Below are positions 12,551 through 24,422 of a DNA stretch of 64,000 nucleotides, piece by piece. This DNA is from Parus major (Eukaryota > Chordata > Aves > Passeriformes > Paridae), in the NCBI RefSeq assembly GCF_001522545.3, contig NC_031773.1, forward strand, positions 25,369,685-25,433,684, given 5' to 3'. Each line of letters starts with the position of its first letter. Position 1 is the stretch's first letter. The translations under genes and the position numbers were made by a program. A model generated the notes under the pieces. The model searched no databases. It was not told the DNA's origin and saw nothing but the letters and a program-made list of their open reading frames with translations.

Positions 12551-15500
12551 TGAATATCAAGACACAAATGTCTGCATGAGTTCCATATTCTTGTGTCAGT
12601 TCTTTTCAAACATGGGAGAAAAACTCAGTTTTGACTTTTCTGTACTTTAGCTCCCAGACAAATCCCAAAAGGTCTGTGTTACTCTATTTGGAGGTTATTA
12701 ATTGTAGGGAAAAACCCCGCAGTATTTGAGAAAATGAATGGTTTTCAATCAGTGTGTTAATTCTATCAGGTGTGTGTGATGTGGTGCAATGGCTCTGTGG
12801 CACAGTGGCCAAGTGTAGCCCTGGAGTTTGTTTGCTGTCCCTCCGCGGGAATGGCCCCTCCTAGGGAGGGAGCTCTGCACTTCTTTGCAGAAGGTCTTTT
12901 CCCTTCATTCCCTGCCTTGTCCATGCCACACTCAAGTGAAGTTTGGCAGTGTCTTTTTCTTTAACTCTGTGAGTTGTGTAGCTGGAGTCAGTGCAAAACA
13001 AACACGTGGCTTCTGGTTTAATGGCGTGGACAGTGGCCAAGTGGATAGATTGCAAATCTCCTTAATTTGTGTTAGCTTATTTCAGCATTCTTCCTAACCT
13101 GCTGGCAGACACTGGATTGACACAAAAGTCTTTTTACCTGTCCCTTCCAATTTTTCTTAGGTACAAAAGAGAGTTTTTGTTTTTAAGTTTCAGGAGTCCT
13201 GTATGACCTTTCAACTGGAGAAGGGTTGAAAAATGCCTTAATACTTAAAGACAAGAAGTCCCTGTGTCTGGTTTGTCTGGCACTGCCCAGTTGCTTGTCA
13301 AAACTGTGATTAGTTTCACTCAGGAAGTATTTTATGGTGCCAGATGATAGTGTGTGTCTCACAGTACTAATTTCTTAGAACAGCATCATTGTTTTTCACA
13401 TTTTTCTGCACCTGTGGTATCTGAATGTATTCCTCAGCTTCTGTGCCAAATCCAGAGGAACTACATTGGCAGGTATTTTTCGTGACTCTTCCAAGGTGTT
13501 AGAAACCAAAAGAACTATCCTGTCTCTTGAAGTACTCTTACAAAAAAAAAAAAAAGGATAGAAGTTCAGATGAATCAGTGAATTGTAATATAAAACTTTA
13601 AAGAGGACTGTTGGCTCATATACTTCCTACCCCCATCGCATCAACCCCTTGTCAGCAATTTTCATTCTCTTAATTGGTTGCATATAGTTTTCAGATATAT
13701 TTTTCTCATGTTCTTTTGTGCATTTATAAACATTTGCCAACTCAACCTAAACTCTCTTAATTTTGGAGTAATAGGCACTGTTCTTAAGCAAGCATGAGCA
13801 GAAAGTGAAGGCTCTGACTTTGCAAGAAGACCCTACACTTTGATTTTTGAAAGTGCACTGTGCCACAGAAGCACTGTTAAAATTATACATCCAGGTAGGT
13901 TTTTTTTGAACTTTGAGTAGGGAAAAAAAGTACATGTACTTGTTGCATTTCTCTTTGGTCACACATTTTTAAATAATTGTAGGATTTCTTTAAATATCCC
14001 TGAAGTTTTAACTTCATGGAGATTATGGATTAGTGATGAAACCCTGCAGGGCTAAATGCACTGAATTCTGCTGGGTCAGCTGTTGAAATTGGGCTGAAAA
14101 GTGCAGTGGTTATTTCCAACCATTAAACCTAATAAACCAGCTTAAAGCCAGAGTGGGATGTTTAAATTTGCATTCAGCTGTCTTTGAAATGCCTCTCAAT
14201 TACACTAGATCAAGAAAGTTCTGCCTCATTTAAGATAAAAAAGCATATGTCAGGGTACTTGTAAGTGATTTGTAATCGTCTTCCTTAGTTGCACTTCCAC
14301 ACCTTGCCAAATTTCCTTTCTTTAAAAAGATTTTCTGATATTTTTATCTACAGAGAATTGTCTGATCTATGGGACAGGCTAAAGAAGCTCACAATTACAG
14401 TTTATTTTTCTTGTTAGCTAAATTGCACAATTTGCTTATTGCCTAAGTTGATAAGGTTTTTGTTTCCTTTCTGAAAAATACCATATTGCAATAATTGTTG
14501 AAATGCACTAAAAAAATATTTAATAAATGTTCTTTGTAAGTAGAAGCATGGCTCATAGCTTACAAAAGCAGAATATTTAGTTATAAAATGCTATAGAAAA
14601 TATTGCATGAAGGCTGAAGTCAAAGTAAACAGAAGTCTTATTAGTAAAAAGAAAGTACTTAGAATAAATTTAGTATGATATTGTTGAATATCAGAGAAAT
14701 GCAGCTTAGCAGGAAACTAAAACTCAACTGAAAAATAATACCAGACAAGTTGAGAAGAAATGCCATTGAAAATGGCGGATATGTTGATTTTTTGTTATGT
14801 TTTGTGTGTTTGAGTTTTCTAATATGTTTGTTGAGTTGTTTTTTCTTTTAATTGTCTTGAGCTTATGACAGGCCAAATAGGGAATTAAACTCTTCTCTTC
14901 CAAAGGAAGTACAAAACTGCATACAAAATACCTGGACAGTGTTTCATCTCTATGATGAAACTTTGTTGTGGAAGAAGGGTGTCCTGTCTCTTGTATTAGT
15001 GAAGAAAATTTATGCTCTGCTTTTCTTGGCTTCCTGTAATGCTTGAATGGGAGCACACAGTGCAATTTTAAGGGGGAGCCAGTCTCATTTACCAAAGTCT
15101 TTAATACCAAGCACATGGAGTTTTTGAGCTACTGCACTGTTGTGTACCTGTGTTCCTCTTGGGTCCCTCTCACAGTTGATGAAGAGTAAGTAATTCTTGC
15201 AGCTTGCACAGTGGTTGTCTTTTCCTTGCAGTCCATAAGACTACAGCTCTCCTGAGCTTGAGTTTGCATGGTGCTACTTAAAGTTTGTTCAGGGCTCTGA
15301 AATGATGTCCCCTGAGTTCAGAGAAGCATGTTGTGTTATAATGCTTTTGGGGAAGAAAGAGGAGAACAGGGAAATGTGTGGTTATTAGACTTTGGACCAT
15401 ACCCACTGTTCTGACATTATTATTCAGCATTCAATTGTAAGCACCTACTCTTGTATTCAAGGCCTTCTTTGAAATAATTATCATCCTATTATTCTGGAAA

Positions 15501-15807
15501 AATTTAACTTTTTTCTGGAAGATAACTCCTGTATTTATAATCATGTGAGGCTTTTCATTTTCTGCTTCAGTTTCTGCCGGCTTTGTCGGGATATGACATG
15601 TAGCCAGCAAACCCTCTGGCAGATACAAAATTACACCATAGATCCATATTTGAAACAATGTAGAACTTTGTGTCTCTTAAGTTTTTGGAGGTTTTGGTGA
15701 GTTTTAATGAAGTACAAAATGTACTGAAGAGCTGCCACGAGATCTGGCATTTGCGGCTCTGTTGGCTTTGTTAGACCTGTGATAATGCACTTGTGCTGTG
15801 GATACAT

Positions 15808-16105
15808 CACAGAATCATTTGGGTTGGAAAAGATCTCTAAGATTATCAAATCCAACCTTCGATCAATCACCGCTCTGTCAATTAAAACACTAAGTTCCAT
15901 GTCCAGTTGTCTCTTGAATACCTCTAGGAATGGTGACTCCACCACCTCCCTGAGCAGTCTTTTTCAATGTTTAACAACCCTTTCTGTGAAGAAATTGAAT
16001 TCTAACCTGAACCTCCACTGATACAGCTTGTGGCTATGTTCTCTCATCTTGCTTCTTTATCATACCTGACACGGGAATTTAGAAGACCCCTTGCTGGTTT
16101 GTTTG
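15808..16105 (-). mobile_element. CR1 LINE 3' fragment, minus orientation
   Basis: The + strand starts with 'cacagaatcatttgggttgg', the reverse complement of the CR1 3' terminus. It continues through 'caccacctccctgagcagtc' and 'ttctgtgaagaaattgaa', all in CR1 antisense order. On the minus strand a remnant reading V-E-S-P-F-L-E-V-F-K-R-Q-L-D matches the C-terminal end of CR1 reverse-transcriptase ORF2. The copy is 5'-truncated and not coding as a whole. Confidence 0.85.
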
Positions 16106-17819
16106 ATTTTTCTGAGAAACTTTGTTTCCCCAGAGGCTAGGAATGAAACATAAATAGTTTTCCAAGTAAATAGTTGTAACTCTTTCCTTTGATCATGCTA
16201 TTGATAATTAAGGCAATTCCTTAACAAACTTTAAAAATTATTAGAACTTTGGAAATACTTAGTCTTAATAAAAGTCTCAGTTATTTTTAGGTAAAAGAGG
16301 TTGTTATTACAGATAATGTCATCTGAACATAACCTACTTTTTTCACTTACTCCTTTCTACTAGCTGGATTTTTAAGTTGTTGCTGTTTCGAAGTAATAAA
16401 AGAAAATTCACATTTAATCTTTCCTGTTTAACATGTCAGTCTTAATGCATTGATACTGCATCTCTAGCTCTACAGTAAAGAGATAAAGTGAGACCAACTG
16501 TTTGAACTGGCTGCAGACTACTTCCTTTTCACTATTTGATTAAATGCATGAAAACTACACCTGTTTGTATGGAGTCCACTTTGCTGTCTTCCATGATGTC
16601 TCTGGTAGTTCTTACATTCCTTCTGAGGAACAAGAGGACATTACTGAGCAAATTCATGGGAAGAGTTGTGTCATTTGTTCATAAACTCTTAAGTTGTACT
16701 AGATTTTCTGGACTTGTAAAGACCTTTTTGTTTTATTTTCTTTTTACTTTTAAATTCCTCGTTCCAGAACTAATGTATATCAAGAAAATCTCTTAGCAGA
16801 GACAAGATGTAGACATAAAAAGATATCAAGCAGGATTTCAAGGAATATAAAGGACTTAAGTCGATGTTTGATAGAAGAAAGAAAACAATTAATGAAATCT
16901 CATACCTGCAAGGACAGATACTGGTGGTGCATGCTGAATTATTCTGGTTTTGGTATTCTAGATGGACAGCCATTCTCAATGACAAGTAGGTATTGTCATC
17001 ACTTGTTACTTTTAGTACTGTGTTTTAATATATATAGTCCTAATGCCTAAGGTACCCAAAGCAAAGAGTTAACAAAATCGTTTGCAGATATTGGGAGAAC
17101 TGATCAGGCTGTCATCAAAGAGATTATAACATGCCTGCCTGTAGCTGAGATGCAGGAAGAAGAGAGCTTGACAAGCATTCAGACATTCACACTAAACTGA
17201 TTATCTGTGTTAGAACTGTCCTGTGGTTTTTGGCAACATTGTAATCAGGGATTTGAAAGCGATTACCTTGCTGAGTTCAAATGTTGAGTCGGGCACAGGA
17301 GGTAATACAATCTGCTGCAGCTCCGTGTCCTTTGTGTGTTTCAGTCTTGGCATTTGCCTTATCTGTACAGGTAGTCAGTGCTATTAGAAGTAGGAATTAC
17401 AGATTTTTGTTTTACATGCGAGTGGAGAGACTACTTTTCTATATCTGATTTACTTTATACAGTATTTCCAATGCTTGGACATTGATGCAAAATGTTTTGA
17501 TGCTTTTTGATGTGCCTTGACATGTTTTCATGCATAGCTGTTCAATAAATATCCTGTTAGGAAAATTCTGTGCAAGCTCTCATCTAAGAAAGCTGACTGC
17601 TGCATGTGACCAGCACTTAAGATATTCCAAAGTCACGCTGAGCTGTCATTATCTGAACTATGCATTTGATCCTTTTAGTTGTGGTGTACACAGGCAAGAG
17701 AACACACATTCTTTTATTTCAATACGAATGTGAAAGTGTTTATCCTTGGTAATCTGCAAGAGATTTAAGGATCACTTCTGTTATTAAAACTAATATTTGT
17801 ATATATTGTGTTTATTGAA

Positions 17820-18135
17820 AGCAGAGTGAATCGATTCCCCACCCCGCTCCCTCTCTCTTTTCTGTCGCCGCCTTCATTAGCTTGTTGCTGGTTTGCAGCA
17901 AGCCTCCTGGGGTGTCTGTGGGCAGCACAATGCATTATGAACAGATGCCTGAATTAACTCGTGGTTTAGAAGCACAAGCCTGTAGCTGTGCTGTCGTTCC
18001 ACTCCGTCCAGATCAATTCATATGTAGGCAGAGCTCAATGCACGTGATGGCCTTTTACAGTCAGCTCTGGCCATTTCGCATTAGCAGAGCTGTGTGCCTC
18101 CGTGTGTTTCTGCTGCTAGGAATCCTGCCTATTTA
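17820..18135. promoter_or_regulatory. Candidate regulatory block in intron 1
   Basis: This block is more GC- and CpG-rich than its surroundings ('ctgtcgccgccttc', 'tgtcgttccactccgtcc', 'tttcgcatt'). It includes a CACGTG E-box near 18040 and homeodomain-like ATTA/TAAT-type words ('ttcattag', 'gaattaac'). It contains no repeat I recognise and no convincing exon. First introns of large developmental and neuronal genes often hold enhancers, but function here is inference only. Confidence 0.3.
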
Positions 18136-19339
18136 AAAACCTGAAAAGGTCCTTCAGCTTCTTTTGAGGAGAAAAGGCTTCACCCTGAAAATGCACAGCA
18201 GAGAGGGTGATGAGATTTCTTGTTCAAACTTGCTTGCAAGAGCAAGGGTACAAGAAATTCCACTGTGAAATGAAATGAAAACTTCATTTTTGCATGAGCG
18301 TACTTAAACTGGAAAGCTGACTGAAAGTTTGTGGACACTGATATTATGATGCATATAAATCCTAGTTAGGAAATTTCATAGAAGAAAAATGCATCCATGG
18401 TTGTTAAACACAGACAGACCCTGTCTGGCTCAGGAGATCCCTGTGGCACAAAATGCTGAGAGTTGGATGCTTGCATTGCCTGCCAGCGGTCAGTAGCTTC
18501 AGATGTGAACTCACAAATGGTGTGCTCAGGAGAGTTGTTGATAGATTTTTACTCTTTTTTAATAATGGTTGTTGTGAAGATGAAGTTGCATTTTCTGAAG
18601 CTGCTCACAGTGCCAGATGTCTGTTGTCTTTCCTATGCATAAGGCCATATCAAAGGATAGTTTTTGTATTTCTGCAAAAAGACCACTGAATCAGAACCTT
18701 CCTCAAAGGTAATATATACATGTCATTACTCATCAACTAAAAACCTGCACAAAAGCAAGTTCAGTTTTCCATCATCAAGCCAAAATACAATATTAATGAC
18801 TGTTTTAACCAATATAATAACTTCATAATGTTAGAAACATCCCAATTTCATTTGTTACAGCTTTTAATTTCTTTTTGTTTCCAACTGTTGAATAGAAGTA
18901 AACCCCCTTGAAATAGTTGTTCCTGAAAGTCTTGATCCCTTAAGAGAGTGACATTTTTAAGTCCAGAATAAAAACTTTAAAAATTACTTTTTCTACCAAG
19001 AGGACCTGAATTCAATTATAGCAGATAATATCTGGAATCAATAATAGCTTCTGGCCATCTGTTAGGAGGAAAAGAACAACAGTGTCTGCTTCATTAGTTC
19101 TTATATGCAGATCTCCAGTTATTTCAGGCATAAAAATTTTAAGAATATCACCCCAAGCAAAACTTTGGAGGGCCAACCACCTCTGCTGCCAGCTAATCAA
19201 TTCCTTTTCTATCAGAGCATCTTGTTCCCTGTCAAAGCCAGTCCCTCTGACACAGTGTTCTCACCCTTCAAATCTGATCACCTTGTGTGTACTCACCACA
19301 TTTCTGTGTGCTTTATGTGCCATCTTTCTGAACTGGGGC

Positions 19340-19369
19340 AATGCTAGAACAATGCAATGTTCTAGCATT
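19340..19369. repeat. Perfect inverted repeat, 12-base arms
   Basis: AATGCTAGAACA (19340-19351) and TGTTCTAGCATT (19358-19369) are exact reverse complements separated by ATGCAA. It sits in unique intron 1 sequence. Confidence 0.95.
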
Positions 19370-20987
19370 TATCTAGAGTCTGTTTTTCACTCAAGCACTT
19401 TGCATGCAGAATATGGCCAAGTAATAATTAATTATTACAGTAATTTGTCTTCTTCTATCTCACATCTTTTTCCCACTCTTCTCTCTTCACTTGAAGGGCT
19501 GTTTTTTATTATGTGAAACCCAAGCATGCTTTTGTCATACAAGTGCTCATTTTTGAACATGAAGTAGTTGCTGTAGATATGACTTTTTTTCCCCTCATAT
19601 GGGGGTGTATGTCCTGCCACAGCCCAGAACTGAATGTAATGTGTGTCTCCTTTCGTGGTGATGACCTTAATTCTAACTTGTGACAAGGGCAGCTTGAGCA
19701 CCATGTCGTGTACCCTTTGTGGGGAGACATTTTCATCTTGAAAACATAGTCAAGCCAGCCATGAAACCAGCTTGCTGTGGGTGTCTCAAATCCTCTTTAT
19801 AATGCTAACTTGCAGGTAAGGCTTGTATACACTAGTGTTGCAAGCAGAAAAATACCTTGTTTCAGTTTATAGAGCAGCAATGCTATCAGTGCTGTAGATG
19901 AGCAGACCTGCACCATAACCCCCCCACTTAGTTTAAGCTTTAATTAAGAGGGCTTAACCTTGGACTTGGATGGATCTTTTCACACACCAGGCACTTTTGT
20001 ATGCAAAACTGTCCAACAGTGAGCACATCCAACCGGGGATTTTGAATGAGAGCACAAAGATGAACTTTGTTTTGAGAAGCTGAACTTAGGAGCAAAGCAA
20101 ACCAAACTGAAACTGAAGTTGCTTTAATATTGCATGTCTCACCATATGATTTCACCTTCTGTATAGTTTATGTTTTTGTATCCTCTGTTGTTGTCTTGCT
20201 TTCTGATTCTCTTAGCATCCTTTGGCAGCCAGAAAATATTTAATAAAGCCAGCTGACTACAGTATTTGAACTCAGTTTCTAAAATAGTTCTGAGGACGTA
20301 TCTTGCTGCAAATTTTTATTGTGGAGTTCCATATTTCTCCTGTGGCCAAGAGGTGATTGAAGAGGACATCAATCACTGCTCCTGTGCTTGAAAAGGACAT
20401 TTATCTGACCTTCAGCTACTACAATGACAGAAAATATATCTAGATGTGGTTTTGACACATAACTCCTGGGGATGTGCATGTGACAGTCCATCTGCAATGA
20501 CTGCAGGTATTGGTAAATGATCTGTATTTAGAGTAGATTTTTCTTCTCCTGTCCATCTTCCTTTTCAAGGTCTCTGGTATACAGTTGCAATTGAAGAGAG
20601 AGAAAGTGATAGTCACAACAGCTACTGTTGTTAGAAGAATTAAAATGAGACTTATATGATGCCTATGGGCCATTGATTGCTGTATATAAAAAAAGTCTGT
20701 TTCTATGAGTATGATAAATGTGTACCGCTCTTAAATTAGCTTGAGAATACTTTAAGCCATGGTCACTGCAGAGTGATTAATTATATACTTCCACTACTAG
20801 AAGAAAGAATTAAGGACCATCTGTTTTTGCAGAGCAGTGTGGTCACTGGAGAAGAGGATGAGACATTTAGTACATGAAATTTATATTGTGGCTTACTTAA
20901 GAACCCCATGTCCTAGCTGAATCCTGGGACCTTCCTGGTGGAACAGCAGCTACCTCTTTACATGCCTTAAATGTTATCCTTCCTGTA

Positions 20988-21008
20988 GTCGATTTATGAT
21001 AAATCGAC
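20988..21008. repeat. Perfect inverted repeat, 10-base arms
   Basis: GTCGATTTAT and ATAAATCGAC flank a single G. The site is about 60 bases before a CR1 3' end and has two CpG dinucleotides, unusual in this AT-rich stretch. Confidence 0.95.
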
Positions 21009-21069
21009 ATCACAGATAAACTAAAAAGACATGAATCATAGAGTAGAAGAATCTGAAGATTTATAGTGT

Positions 21070-21375
21070 TCTATAGAATCTACAGAATCATAGAAGGATT
21101 GGAAGGCACCTTAAAAATCATCTTGTTTCAATCCCACTGCTGTGGGCAGGGACACTTTCACTAGACCAAGTTGCTCAGAGCTCCATTCAAAACCTTGTCT
21201 TAAGTGCTCACAGGAATCCACATCCACAACTTCTCTGGGCAACCTGTTCCAGTGCCTCACTACCCTCATAGTAAAGAATTTTTTTCTATTATGTGAACTA
21301 AACCTACAGTCCTTCAGTTTGAAGCCATTCCCCTTTGTCCTATCGCTGCTACCTGCTCTTGTAAATAGTCTATTA
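21070..21375 (-). mobile_element. CR1 LINE 3' end, minus orientation
   Basis: The + strand begins with the tail-like 'tctacagaatcatag' and continues through 'cactgctgtgggcagggaca', 'ccacaacttctctgggcaac' and 'ctgttccagtgcctcactac'. These are hallmark antisense CR1 3'-region words, and this is one of the better preserved copies in the window. It abuts a piece of the reverse-transcriptase coding part that normally lies well upstream of the 3' end. Confidence 0.9.
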
Positions 21376-21645
21376 CTACATCAGCCAATTCCCTCAGGAT
21401 TCTGGGATGTACCTCATCAGGTCCCCATTCACTTACATGCATTCAGGTTTCTCAGGTGGTTATGAACCTGATATTTAGAGTGAAGGACTTTGCTCCCCCA
21501 GTCCCTATCTTGCTGCCCATTCACTCCAGAGGTGTGGGAAGAGAGGTTGCTATTGAAGACCAAGGCAAAAAAGTTGAGTACTTCAGTCCTCATCTGTTGT
21601 TATTGGTTGTTCTGTATCAGTCCCAGTTCTGTAGCATGACTTGGT
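21376..21645 (-). pseudogene. CR1 reverse-transcriptase N-terminal fragment
   Basis: Read on the minus strand, this block gives E-V-L-N-F-F-A-L-V-F-N, like the EVLNNFFASVF motif ahead of the CR1 reverse transcriptase. Further along it gives H/[11 protein letters not shown], like the family's HPRVLRELADV block. The frame is broken by stops and by shifts. It belongs to the same element as, or a neighbour of, the 3' fragment at 21070-21375. Confidence 0.75.
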
Positions 21646-21896
21646 TATTGCAAAGTAAACATTTGTGAGGTAAGTTTATCGCTGCATTCCTGTGCTTTTC
21701 ATTAAATCCTCTGCTGCTCTGCAATGCTCTTTATTTCACTTTGATCGGCACTGCTAAACACCACAGGCTACCTGCTTTGAGCCTGACCTTGCTCCACAAG
21801 AATCCAGGGAGAGTTTTTCAAGTGCATCAGGTGAATGTGCTCAGAGGTAAAGATGATGCCCTTGTTTCTTTCTTTCTTTTTTTGGTTCTCTGCAGG

Positions 21897-21926
21897 CTTG
21901 AAATATCTTCTAGAAGATATTTCAAG
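21897..21926. repeat. Perfect 30-base palindrome
   Basis: The sequence from 21897 to 21926 equals its own reverse complement with no central spacer. The centre is TTCTAGAA and the half-site is CTTGAAATATCTTCT. It lies about 250 bases beyond the CR1 reverse-transcriptase fragment and follows a T-rich stretch. Confidence 0.95.
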
Positions 21927-21997
21927 GTATAATTTTGTTCTTCTATACATGCTCTAAAATGATTCCTAGCTATTTTCTGCACTGTGTCAGATTTAAA

Positions 21998-21999
<2 letters not shown>

Positions 22000-22030
<31 letters not shown>

Positions 22031-22041
22031 NTTTTTTTTTT
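22000..22041. repeat. Poly-T run containing an ambiguous base
   Basis: About 42 bases of T are broken by a single N at 22031. The N probably marks an unresolved homopolymer length in the assembly and not a real base difference. Confidence 0.95.
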
Positions 22042-24338
22042 AAACATATATAAAAAAAGAGGAGAAAAAGAAAAAGCTCTTTAACAACTCTAGTAACTAA
22101 ATAATAAAAACTGGGAATGTCACAGAAAAGTCAAATCATAACACTGTGACACAATATATTGGCTCTTAAGGAGAAAATTACTGTCACATTTTATTTCATG
22201 GAGTTTAAAAATAAGATATCTCACGACTGTAATAACAGATGAGGGTTTGGTTTTACATACTTCTTTCAGTTAATTCCTTAATTTTATTTTGGTTGCTGTA
22301 AATGCTATTTTGGTAGGCTTTATATTTAAATTTTGCTTCTTTCAAACTAGAAAAGTGACCAGAGTGATTTCTGTCATTCCAGTGCCACAGCAGAATTTAG
22401 ATGTACATTACATTGATGTGCAAGGAGTTTCCTTTTTATTTTTATTTCTTCATAGTTAATAAACTGTGTTAATTTTCAGTTCTTTGTAAAAGAATTAATT
22501 GAAAAATTCTTGTTTTTTTCCAACTCTTAGACAAACTTTCTCACTGTACTAATGCTGTATTGCTATTAAGCTGCTTTAAAAATGGTGTATTTGATCATGG
22601 CGTGGAACCAAAGTAGCTTTTTAGTTCATGCTGCATCCCTCACAGTATTCAGTTCAGTGTAAAAAAATGGAAGAGTGGGAGTAGCACCAAGACAAATGGT
22701 TCAATACACATTCTTGAGGAGGTTCAATACTATAAATACTGATCTCATGTATCAAACATTTAGAGACTGTCCAGGGATATACTCTCACAGGATTTTTTCA
22801 AAGGGATAAAGACTGTGGGTTAAGCACAGTGATGATCTTCTCATGAGTGATGAGTGAATACATTGAGTTTTGAAGTCTTCAAATTCTGAAGAAGGATTTG
22901 GCAAAAATGTACTCTGTGTGCAATTTTAAGCATGCCATCCTATAGCATAAACCATATCCTGTTGGTTGGTTTACTCTTAAAATCTGAACCTTTCTTCTGA
23001 AGATTCACAAATGAATTTTCAGTTTCTGTGGTTGCTGACAGCTAATCTCTCCTGCTGCCTTTGATGAGCAATGTGGCAGGCACAGATGGTGGATGACAGG
23101 TTATGCTGTGTTTGAGTGTAGTGTCTGCTTGTGGCAGGCTAGACCTCCAACAGCAGGCAAGAGCGTATATATGTCCTTGCATATATGCATATCCTTTTGG
23201 CTTTTATGTGTGAAGTTTTCTTGTCTTGCCTCTCAGTTAGTGGGCTTTCTTTTTTTCATATGAGATTTGGGGTTTCTTGTCTAGATGGGTAGATATTTGA
23301 CAGCAGTAAGACTGCTGTTAGGCTGCAGAGTCTTTTTGTGCATCATGCCCTTGTGGATATGCTGTTTTCCATTTCAGAATTAAGCTCTGAAAGATTACAA
23401 TACAGAAAATCAAAAGCATTATTGCTTGGTCTCATGGCCTGAACTAGGCAATATTTTAATTCAGCATTTCAAGTACAGTAAGAACAGAATTGAATAGCTG
23501 AATTGCTATTTAGCACGTTAATGGATTTTTAGCATTTTTAGGAGTGAGCTCTTTGAGTGGCTTTTGGGTATTCTGTTTTGATTCTGAGTGAAAAAATAGC
23601 AGTCTATTGTTTTAGAAGTAACAATACGAGACTTAATATTTGGCCATTGTAAGTATTTGGGAACATCACTGCTCTGGTGGATGTTTAGTTTCTGAAGCAT
23701 GTTTTCTCTCCAGCTCCATTTCTGTAGCTCTTGTCCCAGCCTGAGCTCATGACCTCCCTTCAATGGCTTTGGTGAAGCTGCAGGGGAAGCTCAGTGTGCA
23801 CTTGATGTATTGGAGTGAACAACATGCTTTAGTGGTCTCCACCCCCAACCATTTCCTCACATTTGGGATACATGGAGTGCTGGGTCTATAGCATCCATTA
23901 AGCAAATGTGAAATAAGGTTTGCTTTTCATGGTGTGTGAGTGGAATGGATGGCACCAAAAATATTGGCACATATTGGCACTTTCAGCTTGCGGAATTCTG
24001 AGGTCTGATGCATGTTAGTGTAAGCATTTGGAATAAAACGCTTTCTGTCCTTCGGGGTACTTATGATCTAGCTAATAGTGTTCTCCAGGACAGGCTTTCC
24101 ATTCAGGCATCGTAAGGCTGTGCCTAGGTTTTTTTTTGAGTCTTGTGCTTTGAATTTTCTGCTCATAAAATTGGCTTAATGATTCTTTCCTTTGACTTTT
24201 TTCACACTTTATTAAATTTGAGTAAGCCTGTTTGTGCTAAGATGCAGCTTCTCATGGTAATAGACTATTTTGTTAATAGTAGGAATATTAATTTGTATTT
24301 TGATGTTGCAAATAATTGAAATATATCATATTTTTCAG

Positions 24339-24422
24339 TAATTGCTGGTTTTCGAGGGACAGTCCCACATGGCCTATCACTGGAGATTGGAGACACCGTT
24401 CAAATATTAGAGAAATGTGATG
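24339..24422 (+). CDS. DOCK4: DOCK4 exon 2 (SH3 domain, first part)
   Basis: This 84-base exon runs from the acceptor tttttcag to the donor gtgagt. It begins with the last two bases of a Val codon (phase 1 intron 1) and ends with the first base of a Gly codon. It reads (V)IAGFRGTVPHGLSLEIGDT and then VQILEKCD(G), about residues 13-41 by human numbering. This is the N-terminal half of the SH3 domain, with the acidic LEIGDTV stretch of the SH3 RT/diverging-turn region. In this family the SH3 domain contacts the DHR-2 domain intramolecularly and ELMO binding relieves that inhibition (established mainly for DOCK1/2). The preceding exon with the start codon is not in the window. Confidence 0.97.

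Larger units (their letters stand above)
1..24338 (+). other. DOCK4: DOCK4 intron 1, 3' portion
   Basis: At least 24.3 kb of non-coding sequence precedes the first recognisable exon. The short N-terminal exon expected for DOCK4 was not found here, so the window opens inside intron 1. The intron is mostly unique AT-rich DNA. It contains CR1 remnants at about 1925-2140, 15808-16105 and 21070-21645, inverted repeats at 12517-12550, 19340-19369, 20988-21008 and 21897-21926, a poly-T run with one N at 22031, and a CpG-richer block at 17820-18135. It ends with a pyrimidine-containing acceptor and CAG at 24336-24338. I see no gene in the remaining stretches, including 2200-12500 and 22100-24300. Confidence 0.9.

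Noticed and set aside
1..24338. DOCK4 exon 1 inside the window
   Set aside because: I looked for a start codon followed by the expected short N-terminal segment next to a donor of the right phase and did not find one.
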